A program made the position numbers and the translations under genes. The notes under the pieces were generated by a model. It saw only the letters and a program-made list of their open reading frames with translations. It was not told the DNA's origin and made no database searches. Positions 19,268 through 28,866 of a stretch of 64,000 nt of DNA are shown one piece after another (positions within the stretch are counted from its first letter, which is position 1; every line of letters begins with the position of its first letter). This stretch comes from Segniliparus rotundus DSM 44985 (lineage in GTDB: Bacteria; Actinomycetota; Actinomycetes; Mycobacteriales; Mycobacteriaceae). The DNA lies in contig NC_014168.1 of the NCBI RefSeq assembly GCF_000092825.1, positions 421,946-485,945 on the forward strand, read 5' to 3'.

Positions 19268-19513
19268 ATGAAGAAGGCAGCGCATGTCCCCGTCCTCGTC
19301 CTCAGCGCCTTCGCGCTGACTTTCGCAGGCCTCGTCAAGCACGAGCCAGTGCCTGTTCCCCCCGTCCCGCCCGCGGGCGGGGAGGACCACGGCGGCGCGG
19401 TCCCCGACGACACTCGGCCGTACATACCGAGGGACGACGATGATGACGACGGCGATGACGACGACTCGGACCGGGTCGAGCCGAGCGCGCCGGTCATTCC
19501 CCCGCAATCCTGA
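19268..19513 (+). CDS. Small secreted acidic-tail protein, copy 2
   Basis: An 81-residue paralogue of the preceding gene. After a signal segment (VPVLVLSAFALTFAG) comes HEPVPVPPVPPAGGED, then a long acidic stretch DDDDDDGDDDDSD, and the ending SAPVIPPQS, which mirrors copy 1. The ATG at 19268 (MKKAAH) fits a signal peptide and has GGGTGG upstream; the in-frame ATG at 19253 has no ribosome site. A gap of 113 bases separates it from copy 1. Function unknown. Confidence 0.7.
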   Translation: MKKAAHVPVLVLSAFALTFAGLVKHEPVPVPPVPPAGGEDHGGAVPDDTRPYIPRDDDDDDGDDDDSDRVEPSAPVIPPQS

Positions 19514-19590
19514 TTTCCCCCTCGCGCAGTCGCAGCTTCCTCTCTACTCTGCTTGTGCCAATCGCCTCTTGTTACAAGGAAGTAAAAACT

Positions 19591-19902
19591 ATGTTTCCCG
19601 CCTCCGCTCGCCGGCAGAAACGCCTTTCGGCCGCAGTGCTCGCCTTGGCGGCTTTCGGCATGGTCGTGACCGGCGGCATGTCCGCCGCTGCCGCCTCGGG
19701 GGGAGGCTACGGGCCCATCCCCGTCCCGGTGCATCCCATGCCGCAGTCCCCGCCCGCCGGAGCGTCGCCGAAAGCGTTCCATCCGGTGCCCGCCCCGCAC
19801 GGCACGATCCCGAAGCCCGCTCCCGGCAGTCGCTCGCCTCGGCCGGCAGCGCCCACCGTCGCGCCGGGTGCAGGCGTGGACGACTCCGACGACGACTCGT
19901 AG
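19591..19902 (+). CDS. Small secreted acidic-tail protein, copy 3
   Basis: A 103-residue paralogue. It has a signal peptide (SAAVLALAAFGMVVTGGMSA), the proline-rich neck YGPIPVPVHPMPQSPPAG, a second Pro/Ala/His-rich segment, and a short acidic end VDDSDDDS. The ATG at 19591 follows AAGGAAG at good spacing. It is the most diverged of the three and lacks the PQS terminus. A strong intrinsic terminator begins 11 bases after its stop. Function unknown. Confidence 0.7.
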   Translation: MFPASARRQKRLSAAVLALAAFGMVVTGGMSAAAASGGGYGPIPVPVHPMPQSPPAGASPKAFHPVPAPHGTIPKPAPGSRSPRPAAPTVAPGAGVDDSDDDS

Positions 19903-19912
19903 CGAGGGGCGC

Positions 19913-19935
19913 GGCCCTGTCCAGGGCCTCTTTTT
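19913..19935 (+). terminator. Intrinsic terminator after the acidic-tail gene trio
   Basis: A 7-bp perfect stem GGCCCTG/CAGGGCC with a two-base loop is followed by TCTTTTT. It lies just after the stop of the third small gene and before the transpeptidase gene, so it probably ends the bcp/small-gene transcript. Confidence 0.8.
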
Positions 19936-20025
19936 GGTTGCGATTGCGCGCCGATACGGCTCGAGTCGGGCGCCATGAGGCTTCCCGAACGGTGATGGCG
20001 GCGTAACCTGAAGCGGCAAGCGCTC

Positions 20026-20829
20026 ATGCGCCGTCTCCAAAAAGGATGTGGGAAGTTGCGGAAAATATTCCAGCGCGCGCTCGTCGGCGCATATGCGGCT
20101 GTGGTCGCAATAACGGCGCCAGCCGTCGCTCCTGCCGCCACGGCCTCCGCTGCGAGCGGCGTGCCCGCTGCTGCGGCCGGCGTCGTGTCCGTGTCCCCGG
20201 CAGAGGGCGAGACCGTGGGCGTGGCGTTTCCCGTGACGGTTCGTTTCGCCGCTCCGGTGGCCGACCGCGCCGCCGCACAGCAATCCGTCACCTTCTCCAC
20301 GTCGGGCCCGCACACCCCGGAAGGGTCTTTCCGCTGGCTCGACGACGCCACGATGCGATGGACCCCGACCGGCTACTGGCCGTCGCACGAGACGGTCACC
20401 GTGGTCGCCGCCGGTTTTCCGCGCAAATTCCGCACCGGTGCGCAAGTGCTCGCCGTCGCCAGCATCAGCGCGCACACCTTCACCGTGAAGATCGACGGCA
20501 AAGTCGTCAAGACAATGCCCGCTTCCATGGGCAGGCCCAAGCACCCCACCCCGGTCGGCTCGTTCACGACGCTGGAAAAACAGAACCCGGTGGTCATGGA
20601 CTCACGCACGATCGGCATACCGCTCAACAGCCCCGAGGGGTACAAACTCACCGTCTACGACGCGGTGCGTCTCACCTGGGGCGGTGTCTATGTCCACGCG
20701 GCGCCCTGGTCGGCGGCCTCGCAGGGCAAGGCGAACGTCAGCCACGGCTGCATCAACTTGAGCACGGACAACGCGGCCTGGTACTACAACACGGTCGGCA
20801 TCGGGGACCCCGTCATCATCCAGGCGTGA
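20026..20829 (+). CDS. L,D-transpeptidase (YkuD) with Ig-like domain
   Basis: Makes 3-3 peptidoglycan cross-links outside the membrane. The 267-residue product has a signal or anchor segment, one bacterial Ig-like domain (VSPAEGETVGVAFPVTVRF), and the YkuD catalytic domain with the nucleophile in VSHGCINLS and the partner His in YVHAAPWS. Length and single Ig domain resemble mycobacterial LdtA. TTG at 20056 behind AAGGATGTGGGAAG would give a tidier signal peptide start than ATG 20026, so the start is uncertain. It stands alone, between the terminator and the convergent pgl. Confidence 0.9.
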   Translation: MRRLQKGCGKLRKIFQRALVGAYAAVVAITAPAVAPAATASAASGVPAAAAGVVSVSPAEGETVGVAFPVTVRFAAPVADRAAAQQSVTFSTSGPHTPEGSFRWLDDATMRWTPTGYWPSHETVTVVAAGFPRKFRTGAQVLAVASISAHTFTVKIDGKVVKTMPASMGRPKHPTPVGSFTTLEKQNPVVMDSRTIGIPLNSPEGYKLTVYDAVRLTWGGVYVHAAPWSAASQGKANVSHGCINLSTDNAAWYYNTVGIGDPVIIQA

Positions 20830-20856
20830 CCGAGCAACGGGGCTCCAGCGAAACCG

Positions 20857-21564
20857 TCAGTCCAGCTGGCTGGCCGCGGCCTCGTCGAGAAACCACACCG
20901 TCCGTTCCGAGCCGCTGGCCCCGGCGGAAGGGACGCGCTCCGGCGCGGCGGCGCCGAGGGCGGCTTTGGCCGCTGCTGCTTTCCCCGCGCCGGAAACCAG
21001 CAGCCACACCTCTCGCGCTCGGCGGATCGCCGGCAGGGTGAGGGTGATCCGCTCCGGCGGCGGCTTCGGCGAATCGAGGACCGCGAGAACGGGGCGCTCT
21101 GTCTCCCGCACTGCCGGGGAGTTCGGAAAGATCGAGTTGATGTGCCCCTCTTCGCCCATCCCCAACAGATGCACGTCAAAGGTCGCGGGCAGGAGTTCGG
21201 CATACGCTTGGGCGGCCGCCTCGGGGGTGGGCCAATCGCCTCCGGGGGCGCCCATCGGGAACACCCGCGCCGGGTCCACCGGCACATGGTCGAGCAGCGC
21301 CTCGCGGGCCTGGCCCTCGTTGCGTTCGGGATGGCCGAGCGGCACCCAGCGCTCGTCGCCCCAGAACAAGTCGATCTTGTCCCAGGCGAGGTCCGCCCAG
21401 CGCAGCGCTTTCAGCAGGCCAATGCCCGCGCCGCCGCCGGTGAGCACCGCCGAGGCCGTGCCGCGTTCGGCGATTGCCTCGCCGACCAGGGCGAGGAACC
21501 GTTCCTTGGCGGCCGCGATCAAGTCGTGCAGGTCGGTGGACCGGACGATCTCGACGGTGCTCAT
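20857..21564 (-). CDS. pgl: 6-phosphogluconolactonase
   Basis: Hydrolyses 6-phosphogluconolactone in the oxidative pentose-phosphate pathway. The 235-residue DevB-type protein has SAVLTGGGAGIGLLKAL, FWGDERWVPLGHPERN and LLGMGEEGHINSIFP, the active-site region. It is the last gene of the operon and its start overlaps the opcA stop by four bases (ATGA). Confidence 0.94.
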   Translation of the reverse strand: MSTVEIVRSTDLHDLIAAAKERFLALVGEAIAERGTASAVLTGGGAGIGLLKALRWADLAWDKIDLFWGDERWVPLGHPERNEGQAREALLDHVPVDPARVFPMGAPGGDWPTPEAAAQAYAELLPATFDVHLLGMGEEGHINSIFPNSPAVRETERPVLAVLDSPKPPPERITLTLPAIRRAREVWLLVSGAGKAAAAKAALGAAAPERVPSAGASGSERTVWFLDEAAASQLD

Positions 21565-22484
21565 GCCGCGGCCTCCTCGTCCTTGGTGACCGACCCGAAT
21601 CCCTGGAGCGCTTGCTCGTAGACCTCGTCAGGGTCCATGAACCGCAGTTCCTGGGCGAGCAAAGCAGGCACGTCCTGGTGGAACAGGCTCACGGCGCTTT
21701 CGGGCCGGCCCGGCCGCACCACCCGGCCGTTGCCCCGGCGGTCCTGGGTCAACGACAGCGTGCCGCCGTGCCGGTGCAACGAGATCTCCAAGCTGCCAGC
21801 CCCTCGGCGCACAGGCACCGCAAGCCGCGCGGCGAGCCACCCGGCGACCAGGTCGAGGGTGATCGAGGGTTCGGGGCCGAGCACGACGGCCTCGGTGACC
21901 GGCTCATAGTTGGGCTCGTCCAGCGAGGCGGTGAGGATGGAGCGGATCGGCGTCGCCCTGGCCCACACGAGGTCGGTGTCGCCGGGAGCGTAGCCGTGGA
22001 CGAGTTTGGCGAGCGACGCGGCGGCGTCGGCCGCGGTGATCGAGTTCGTGACCCTTCGCGAGGCCAGGGCGCCGATAGGGTCCTCGGCCGGGACTTCGGG
22101 GGCCAGGCCCGGCCACCAGGCCACCACCGGTGTGTCTGGCAGCAAGAACGGGATCACGACGCTGTCGCCGTGGTCGGCGAGCGGTCCGTAGAGCCGCAGC
22201 ACGACCACCTCCGAAGCCCCTGCGTCCCCGCCGACCCGGATCTGCGCGTCGAGCCGGGTCGCGGCGTAGCGCTGGCCCTTCGCGACGATGATGACCCGGC
22301 AGGGGTGCTCGCGGTTCGCGGTTCCCGCGGCGGAGATGGCGAGCTCCACGTCCTCGCCGTCCTCAACGCAGACGACGAGGGTGAGCACTCGGCTCACCGC
22401 GGGGTTCCCGGTGGCGGTGCGCAGCGCCACGAGGCGCTTGGAGATCTTCTCCGTCGTGGTGGCGGGGAGGTCGATAATGCTCAT
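21561..22484 (-). CDS. opcA: Glucose-6-phosphate dehydrogenase assembly protein OpcA
   Basis: Redox-sensitive accessory protein that activates G6PDH in actinobacteria and cyanobacteria. The 307-residue product has VLTLVVCVEDGEDVELAI and the family motifs VVIPFLLPDTPVVAWWPG and DLVWARATPIRSILTASLD. The ATG at 22484 follows GAGGGCAGAA. A 154-base gap separates it from zwf; the downstream overlap with pgl suggests coupling. Confidence 0.93.
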   Translation of the reverse strand: MSIIDLPATTTEKISKRLVALRTATGNPAVSRVLTLVVCVEDGEDVELAISAAGTANREHPCRVIIVAKGQRYAATRLDAQIRVGGDAGASEVVVLRLYGPLADHGDSVVIPFLLPDTPVVAWWPGLAPEVPAEDPIGALASRRVTNSITAADAAASLAKLVHGYAPGDTDLVWARATPIRSILTASLDEPNYEPVTEAVVLGPEPSITLDLVAGWLAARLAVPVRRGAGSLEISLHRHGGTLSLTQDRRGNGRVVRPGRPESAVSLFHQDVPALLAQELRFMDPDEVYEQALQGFGSVTKDEEAAA

Positions 22485-22638
22485 TTCTGCCCTCCGAGGC
22501 GATGAGACACAAGGGGCGCCGATGGGAAACCGCGGCGCCAGGAGCAGACGCGCCTTGCGTCGGCGGGGCGACTCGGCGCGACGGCGCGCGCGAGAGACGA
22601 CGACACTGCGGCGGATCGCGCGGCAGGGGCGAAGAACA

Positions 22639-24186
22639 TCATGGCCGCCTCCAGGTCCGGCCGCTGCGGGCCAGCATCTCGGTCGCGCTCTTGGGGCCCC
22701 AGCCGCCGGAGGGGTATTGCTCCGGCGCGCCGCCAGCGCCCCAATGCTCAAGGACCGGGTCCAGGATCTTCCAGGACAGCTCCACCTCGTCGGTCACGGG
22801 GAACAGCGAGGGCTCGCCGAGGAGCACGTCGAGGATAAGCCGCTCGTAGGCCTCGGGCGAGGACTCGGTGAAGGCCTGCCCGTAGTTGAAGTCCATGTTC
22901 ACATCGCGCACCCGCATCGCGGAACCCGGCACCTTCGAACCGAACCGAAGGGTGACGCCTTCATCCGGCTGCACACGGATGACCAGGGCGTTCTGCCCGA
23001 GTTCTTCGGTCATCGCCTCATCGAAGGGCAAGTGCGGGGCGCGCTTGAAGACCAGCGCGATCTCGGTGACGCGCCGCCCGAGCCGTTTGCCGGTGCGCAG
23101 GTAGAAAGGCACCCCCGCCCAGCGGCGCGAGTCGACTTCCACGGTGATCGCGGCGAACGTCTCGGTTGTCGAGTCCGACGCGAAGCCTTCTTCTTCCAGC
23201 AGGCCGCACACCTCTTGGCCGCCCTGCCAGCCGCGCGCGTACTGACCGCGCGCGGTGGTCTCGTCCAAAGGGTAGGAGAGTTTCGCGGCGGAGAGCACTT
23301 TGGTCTTTTCCGTGGTGACTTCGTGCGCCGCGAAACTCACCGGCTCCTCCATCGCGACCAGCGCGAGCAACTGCAACAGGTGGTTTTGGATCACGTCCCG
23401 CGCCGCGCCGATCCCGTCGTAGTACCCGGCACGCCCGCCCAGGCCGATGTCCTCGGCCATGGTGATCTGGACGTGGTCGACGTAGTGCGCGTTCCAAATC
23501 GGCTCGAACAGCTGGTTCGCGAACCGCAACGCCAAGATGTTCTGCACGGTCTCTTTGCCGAGATAGTGGTCGATGCGGAAGATCGACCGCTCGTCGAAGA
23601 CCTCTTTGATCACGCCGTTCAGCTCGATGGCGCTCTCCAAGTCGTGCCCGAACGGCTTCTCGACGACCGCGCGCCGCCAGCTGCCTTCCGGCGGGTGGGC
23701 GAGGCCGGTGGCGGAGAGGTGTTTGAACACGACCGGGAAGTCTTTCGGCGGCACCGAAAGGTAGAAGGCGTAGTTGCCGCCCGTGCCCCGGTCCTCGTCC
23801 AATCCGCGCAACGCGTCGGCGATCCGCTCGAAGGAAGCGTCTTCGTCAAAGGCTCCCTGGACGAACCGCATGCCTTGGGCGAGCCTGGCGAACGTTTCCT
23901 CCCGGAACGGGGTGCGGGCTTTGGCCTGCACGCAGTCTCGGACGAAGTCCGCGAAGCCCGCGTCGTCCCAGTCTCTGCGGCCGAAGCCGACCAGGGAGAA
24001 GCTGGGGGAGAGCAGGCCTCGGTTCGCGAGGTCGTACACGGCGGGCATGAGCTTGTGGCGCGAGAGATCCCCGGTGACCCCGAAAACAACGAGGCCGCAC
24101 GGGCCCGCGATGCGCGGCATGCGTTTGTCGCGCTCGTCGCGCAATGGGTTGGTCCACCCGGCAGGCGGGAGCGCCGCCTTGGTCAT
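22639..24186 (-). CDS. zwf: Glucose-6-phosphate 1-dehydrogenase
   Basis: First oxidative pentose-phosphate step, making NADPH. The 515-residue protein contains the nucleotide-binding [21 protein letters not shown], the active-site [14 protein letters not shown], and the substrate loop VEKPFGHDL. Length matches mycobacterial Zwf2. The ATG at 24186 overlaps the tal stop (ATGA). Confidence 0.97.
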   Translation of the reverse strand: MTKAALPPAGWTNPLRDERDKRMPRIAGPCGLVVFGVTGDLSRHKLMPAVYDLANRGLLSPSFSLVGFGRRDWDDAGFADFVRDCVQAKARTPFREETFARLAQGMRFVQGAFDEDASFERIADALRGLDEDRGTGGNYAFYLSVPPKDFPVVFKHLSATGLAHPPEGSWRRAVVEKPFGHDLESAIELNGVIKEVFDERSIFRIDHYLGKETVQNILALRFANQLFEPIWNAHYVDHVQITMAEDIGLGGRAGYYDGIGAARDVIQNHLLQLLALVAMEEPVSFAAHEVTTEKTKVLSAAKLSYPLDETTARGQYARGWQGGQEVCGLLEEEGFASDSTTETFAAITVEVDSRRWAGVPFYLRTGKRLGRRVTEIALVFKRAPHLPFDEAMTEELGQNALVIRVQPDEGVTLRFGSKVPGSAMRVRDVNMDFNYGQAFTESSPEAYERLILDVLLGEPSLFPVTDEVELSWKILDPVLEHWGAGGAPEQYPSGGWGPKSATEMLARSGRTWRRP

Positions 24187-25304
24187 CCTCGCAGCCCGTT
24201 CAGTTTCTCGGCGGTGGCGTCGAGCAGCTCCTGCCAGGAAGCGATGAACTTCTCCACGCCCTGTGTCTCCAAGACCTCGAACACGTCGTCCATGTCGACA
24301 CCGGCCTCGGCGAGCTGGTCGAAGACATCGTGCGCGTTCTGCACCTTGCCCACCACGGAGTGCAGACGCACCTCGCCGTGGTCCGCGAAGGCCTCCAGCG
24401 TTTTCTCGGGCATGGTGTTCACCGTGTTCGGGGCGACCAGGTCGGACACGTACAGCGTGTCCGGGTAGTTGGGGTTTTTGGTCCCGGTGGAGGCCCACAG
24501 CGCGCGTTGCGGGTTCGCGCCAGCGGCTTTGAGCTCCGCGAACTCGTCCGAGGAGAATTTCTGCTGGTACAGCTCGTACGCGAGCACGCCGTTGGCGAGG
24601 GCGGCTTTGCCGAGCAGCGCCTTCGCCGCGTCGGTGCCGACTTTGCCCAGGCGCTCGTCCACTTCGGAGTCCACCCGGGAGATGAAGAAGGAGGCGACGG
24701 AGTGGATCTTGCTGAGGTCGCGACCGGCCGCCGCCGCCGCTTGCACGCCCGCGATGTACGCGTCGATGACCGCGCTGTGGCGCTCGATGGAGAAGATGAG
24801 CGTGACGTTGACGCTCACGCCTTCGGCGATCACCCTGGTGATCGCGGGCAAGCCCGCCTTCGTCGCCGGAATTTTGACGAGCAGGTTCGGGCGGTCGACG
24901 ATCTTCCACAGCTCGAGGGCCTGGGCGACGGTGCCCTCGGTGTCATGGGCGAGACGGGGGTCCACCTCGATGGACACCCGGCCGTCCACCCCGCCGGAGC
25001 GCTCATACACTGGGGCGAACACATCGCAGGCCGCGCGGACGTCGTCCGTGGTGAGCGCGGTGATGACCGCTTCGACGTCCGCGCCTCGGGCGACGATCTC
25101 CGAGATCTGCGCCTCGTACGCCTCGCCTTTGGAAAGCGCGCCTTGGAAGATCGTCGGGTTCGTCGTCACACCGACCACGGACCGGGTGGCGATCAGTTCC
25201 GCGAGGTTGCCGGTGCGCAACCGGTCACGCGAGAGATCGTCGAGCCAGACCGAGACGCCCGCCTCGCTCAATGCCTTCAGGTTTGCGTTCTGTTGTCCGC
25301 TCAT
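24183..25304 (-). CDS. tal: Transaldolase
   Basis: Transfers dihydroxyacetone units in the non-oxidative pentose-phosphate pathway. The 373-residue protein has the family signature [13 protein letters not shown] and the Schiff-base Lys in [16 protein letters not shown]. Its length fits the actinobacterial TalB-like group. It sits between tkt and zwf, as in M. tuberculosis, 37 bases after tkt. Confidence 0.96.
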   Translation of the reverse strand: MSGQQNANLKALSEAGVSVWLDDLSRDRLRTGNLAELIATRSVVGVTTNPTIFQGALSKGEAYEAQISEIVARGADVEAVITALTTDDVRAACDVFAPVYERSGGVDGRVSIEVDPRLAHDTEGTVAQALELWKIVDRPNLLVKIPATKAGLPAITRVIAEGVSVNVTLIFSIERHSAVIDAYIAGVQAAAAAGRDLSKIHSVASFFISRVDSEVDERLGKVGTDAAKALLGKAALANGVLAYELYQQKFSSDEFAELKAAGANPQRALWASTGTKNPNYPDTLYVSDLVAPNTVNTMPEKTLEAFADHGEVRLHSVVGKVQNAHDVFDQLAEAGVDMDDVFEVLETQGVEKFIASWQELLDATAEKLNGLRG

Positions 25305-25341
25305 ACTGCCTCCTTGGTTCGGTGTGATCCGGGGTGATTCG

Positions 25342-27486
25342 TCAGCTTTTGGCTTTTTCGAGAGACCGCGTTGCGGCGTCCACCACGGCTTGCGAGGTGA
25401 ATCCGAACTCGCGGAACAATGTCTTCCAGTCCCCCGAGGCCCCGTAGTGCTCGATGGAGACGATCTCGCCCGCGTCCCCGACGTGGCGGTGCCAGGTCAA
25501 CGCGATCCCGGCCTCCACCGCGACTCGCGCCTTGACCGCGGGCGGGAGGACCTGGTCTCGGTACTGCTGGCTTTGCGCCTCGAACCATTCCACGCACGGC
25601 GCGGAGACGACTCGCGCCCCGACGCCCCGGCTTTCGAGCTCCTTGCGCGCCTCCACGGCGAGCTGGAGCTCTGAGCCGGTGCCGATGAGCACCACTTGCG
25701 GCTCGGTGGCCTCAGCCTCTTGCAGGACGTACGCGCCCTTGGCCACGCCCTCGGCGCTCGTGCCCGGCAGGATCGGCAGGTTCTGGCGGGAGAGGATCAG
25801 CCCGGTCGGGCCGTGCAGCTTGGAAAGGCCGAGCTGCTCGCGGTCCAGCAGGGCGAGCCACGCGAACGCGGTCTCGTTCGCGTCGGCGGGGCGCACCACG
25901 TTCAGGTGCGGGATGGCCCGCAGCGCGGCGAGGTGCTCGACCGGCTGGTGGGTCGGACCGTCCTCGCCGAGGCCGATGGAGTCGTGCGTCCAGATGTAGA
26001 TCGGATCGATCTCCATGAGCGCCGCGAGCCGCACCGCCGGGCGCATGTAGTCGCTGAACTGGAGGAACGTTCCGCCGTAGGCGCGCGTGGGGCCGTGCAG
26101 GGTGATGCCGCCGAGGATGGCGGCCATCGCGTGCTCGCGGATGCCGAAATGCAGTGTCCGCCCGTACGGCTGCGCTTTCCACGCTTCGGTGGAGATGCCC
26201 GAGGGCCCGAACGAGTCGGAGCCTTTGATGGTGGTGTTGTTGCTGCCCGCGAGGTCGGCCGAGCCGCCCCAGAGCTCGGGGAGCAGGGGGCCGAGCGCCT
26301 CCAGCGTGTCGCCGGAGGCCTTGCGGGTGGCCACGTCTTTGTCGCCGACCTGCCATTTCGGCAGCGCGTCGGCGAGCCCTTTGGGCAGCTGGTTCGCGAA
26401 GACCCGGTCGAAGAGCTGTTTGCGCTCCGGCTCGCGCGCGGCCCAGGCCTCGAACTGCTGGTCCCATGCTTGGTGCGCCTTCGCGCCCCGCTCGCGCAGG
26501 CGCCGGGTGCGCTGCATGACTTCGGGGTCGACCTGGAACTTTTGCTCCGGGTCGAAGCCGAGCTGCTCCTTGACGGCGGCGACCTCTTCGTCGCCGAGCG
26601 CCGCGCCGTGGACCGCGCCGGTGTTCTGCAGCTTCGGGGCCGGGTAGCCGATGATGGTGCGCAGGATGATGATCGACGGCCTCGCGGTTTCGGCCTTCGC
26701 CGCTTCCAGCGCCGCCTCGATGGCGACGACGTCCTCGCCCGAGTCGACGTGCTGGACGTGCCAGCCGTACGCCTCGTAGCGCTTGGCGACGTCTTCGTCG
26801 AAGGCGATCGCGGTGTTGTCCTCGATGGAGATGTGGTTGCGGTCGTAGACGACGACGAGGTTGCCCAGCTGCTGCGTACCCGCCAACGAAGACGCTTCGC
26901 TGGTCACGCCTTCTTGCAGGTCGCCGTCCGAGGCCACGACGTAAATGTGGTGGTCGAAGGGGCTCTGCCCGGCGGGGGCGTCCGGGTCGAAGAGGCCGCG
27001 CTCGCGCCGGGCGGCGTAGGCCATGCCGACAGCGTGGGCGAGGCCTTGCCCGAGCGGTCCGGTGGTGATCTCCACGCCTTTGGTGTGGCGGTACTCGGGG
27101 TGGCCGGGGGTGAGCGAGCCGAACACGCGCAGCTGCTCGATGTCGTCGAGTTCGAGCCCGAAGCCGCCGAGGTAGAGCTGGATGTACAGGAAGAGGCTGG
27201 CGTGCCCGCAGGACAGGACGAACCGGTCCCTGCCGACCCAGTCGGCGTCGTTCGGGTCGTGCCGCAGCACCCGTTGGAACAGGGTGTAGGCGAGGGGGGC
27301 GAGGCTCATGGCGGTGCCGGGGTGCCCGTTGCCGACCTTCTGGACCGCGTCCGCGGCGAGCACCCGGACGGTGTTCACGGCGCGAGTGTCGAGGTCGGTC
27401 CAATCGGCAGGGTAGGCGGCGCGGGTGTGCTTGGCGATGAGAGCGGGGTCCGCCGCGTTCGCGGTGTCCTGAGCAGTAGCTGACAC
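25342..27486 (-). CDS. tkt: Transketolase
   Basis: Thiamine-diphosphate enzyme of the pentose-phosphate pathway. The 714-residue product has the N-terminal [18 protein letters not shown], the ThDP motif [14 protein letters not shown] with YDRNHISI, and the transketolase signature region [13 protein letters not shown]. It is the first gene of tkt-tal-zwf-opcA-pgl and is divergent from ctaB, with a 273-base shared upstream region. Confidence 0.97.
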   Translation of the reverse strand: MSATAQDTANAADPALIAKHTRAAYPADWTDLDTRAVNTVRVLAADAVQKVGNGHPGTAMSLAPLAYTLFQRVLRHDPNDADWVGRDRFVLSCGHASLFLYIQLYLGGFGLELDDIEQLRVFGSLTPGHPEYRHTKGVEITTGPLGQGLAHAVGMAYAARRERGLFDPDAPAGQSPFDHHIYVVASDGDLQEGVTSEASSLAGTQQLGNLVVVYDRNHISIEDNTAIAFDEDVAKRYEAYGWHVQHVDSGEDVVAIEAALEAAKAETARPSIIILRTIIGYPAPKLQNTGAVHGAALGDEEVAAVKEQLGFDPEQKFQVDPEVMQRTRRLRERGAKAHQAWDQQFEAWAAREPERKQLFDRVFANQLPKGLADALPKWQVGDKDVATRKASGDTLEALGPLLPELWGGSADLAGSNNTTIKGSDSFGPSGISTEAWKAQPYGRTLHFGIREHAMAAILGGITLHGPTRAYGGTFLQFSDYMRPAVRLAALMEIDPIYIWTHDSIGLGEDGPTHQPVEHLAALRAIPHLNVVRPADANETAFAWLALLDREQLGLSKLHGPTGLILSRQNLPILPGTSAEGVAKGAYVLQEAEATEPQVVLIGTGSELQLAVEARKELESRGVGARVVSAPCVEWFEAQSQQYRDQVLPPAVKARVAVEAGIALTWHRHVGDAGEIVSIEHYGASGDWKTLFREFGFTSQAVVDAATRSLEKAKS

Positions 27487-27759
27487 GTTCTTCCTCGGTA
27501 TTGTGGATCTTCGCAGGTCGCGATCGGTATCTCGTGGTGGAGGCTCCGGTCTGTCGCAGGCAGTCGGCTTCGTGGGCGTTCGACGCCTCCGCTCCCCAGC
27601 CTAGCGCGCTCGGATCGTGCTCGTCCGAGCAGCTCGGTGAACTTGGCCAAGTCGTCGGCCGCTCTTGTCGGCGCCGGGGCGCCGGGCCCGATTGGGACTG
27701 CGGGCCCGACTCGTCTACCATCGTCTGTAGTAGAACAGCCCATTTTTGCTAGGAGCAAC

Positions 27760-28716
27760 GTGCCGGTCAGCGCGGACCCCGTCGAGCGGGGCGTTTCCGC
27801 CCCCTCTTTGGGGGCGGGGCGCGTTTTGGCGTTGGCGCGAGACTATCTCGCCCTCACCAAGCCGAGGGTGATCGAGCTGCTTTTGGTGGCCACGATCCCT
27901 GTGATGCTGCTCGCTCATCGGGGGACGGTCGATCTGCGCCTGATCCTGGAGACGCTGTTCGGGGGATGGCTGGGCGCGGCGAGCGCCAACACGCTCAACT
28001 GCGTGGTGGACGCGGACATCGACAAGGTGATGGACCGGACGAAGAACCGCCCGCTCGCGCGAGGGGCGATGAGCCGCCGCGCGGCCCTTCTTTTCGGCCT
28101 CGGACTGGGTTCGGCCTCGTTCTTGTGGCTGTGGCGCTCGGCGAACCTGCTGGCGGCCTCGCTGGTTGTGGCCACCATCGCTTTCTACGTTTTGGTCTAC
28201 TCGATGTTCCTCAAGCGCCGCACCTCGCAGAACGTCGTCTGGGGCGGCGCGGCCGGCTGTATGCCCGCCTTGGTCGGCTGGGCCGCCGTGACCGGCTCGT
28301 TGGACTGGCCCGCGCTCGTCGTCTTCATGGTCATTTTCTTCTGGACTCCGCCGCACACCTGGTCCCTGGCCATGAAATACCGCGACGACTACTCCACGGC
28401 CGGGGTGCCGATGCTCCCGACGGTGGCCGACGAGCGTCTGGTCGCCAAACGCATGGTTTGGTACACATGGGCCACGGTGCTGACGACGTTCGCGCTGATC
28501 CCGGTCGTCGGCCTGTTGTACGCGGGGGTGGCGATCGCCGCGGGTTCGTGGTTCCTCTACGAGGCGCATCGGCTGAGCGCGGGCCTCGCGGCCGGGCGCC
28601 CGGTGACCCCGTTCCGGCTGTTCTTGCAGTCCAACAACTACCTTGCCGCAGTGTTCGTCGGGCTTGCCGTCGATTCCGCGCTGGCGTGGCCGACGGTTGC
28701 GAGCCTTCTTTCGTGA
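27760..28716 (+). CDS. ctaB: Protoheme IX farnesyltransferase (heme O synthase)
   Basis: Converts heme B to heme O for cytochrome oxidase, using farnesyl diphosphate, in the membrane. The 318-residue UbiA-family protein has about eight to nine helices and the Asp-rich motif [20 protein letters not shown], with a second motif in the loop [14 protein letters not shown]. The start is GTG 27760 behind a well placed GGAG; the frame is open to 27637 but without a better start. Divergent from tkt, as in mycobacteria. Confidence 0.95.
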   Translation: MPVSADPVERGVSAPSLGAGRVLALARDYLALTKPRVIELLLVATIPVMLLAHRGTVDLRLILETLFGGWLGAASANTLNCVVDADIDKVMDRTKNRPLARGAMSRRAALLFGLGLGSASFLWLWRSANLLAASLVVATIAFYVLVYSMFLKRRTSQNVVWGGAAGCMPALVGWAAVTGSLDWPALVVFMVIFFWTPPHTWSLAMKYRDDYSTAGVPMLPTVADERLVAKRMVWYTWATVLTTFALIPVVGLLYAGVAIAAGSWFLYEAHRLSAGLAAGRPVTPFRLFLQSNNYLAAVFVGLAVDSALAWPTVASLLS

Positions 28717-28866
28717 CCTGCTTCTCACCTGTCTCTTTTCGGCGGGCGACCTTCGTCACGATTCTCCGCGTAGTGGTACCGTGAGTTGTGGTTGCACGCA
28801 CAGCAAGCGGCCACAGCATGGCGTTGTTACAGTCATTTCTGTTGTGTCCTCGGCCGGAAAGCCCGG

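Noticed and set aside
22639..24909. Long minus-strand version of zwf starting inside tal
   Set aside because: The upstream 240 codons are an out-of-frame reading of tal. The ATG at 24186 overlaps the tal stop and gives the normal zwf length.
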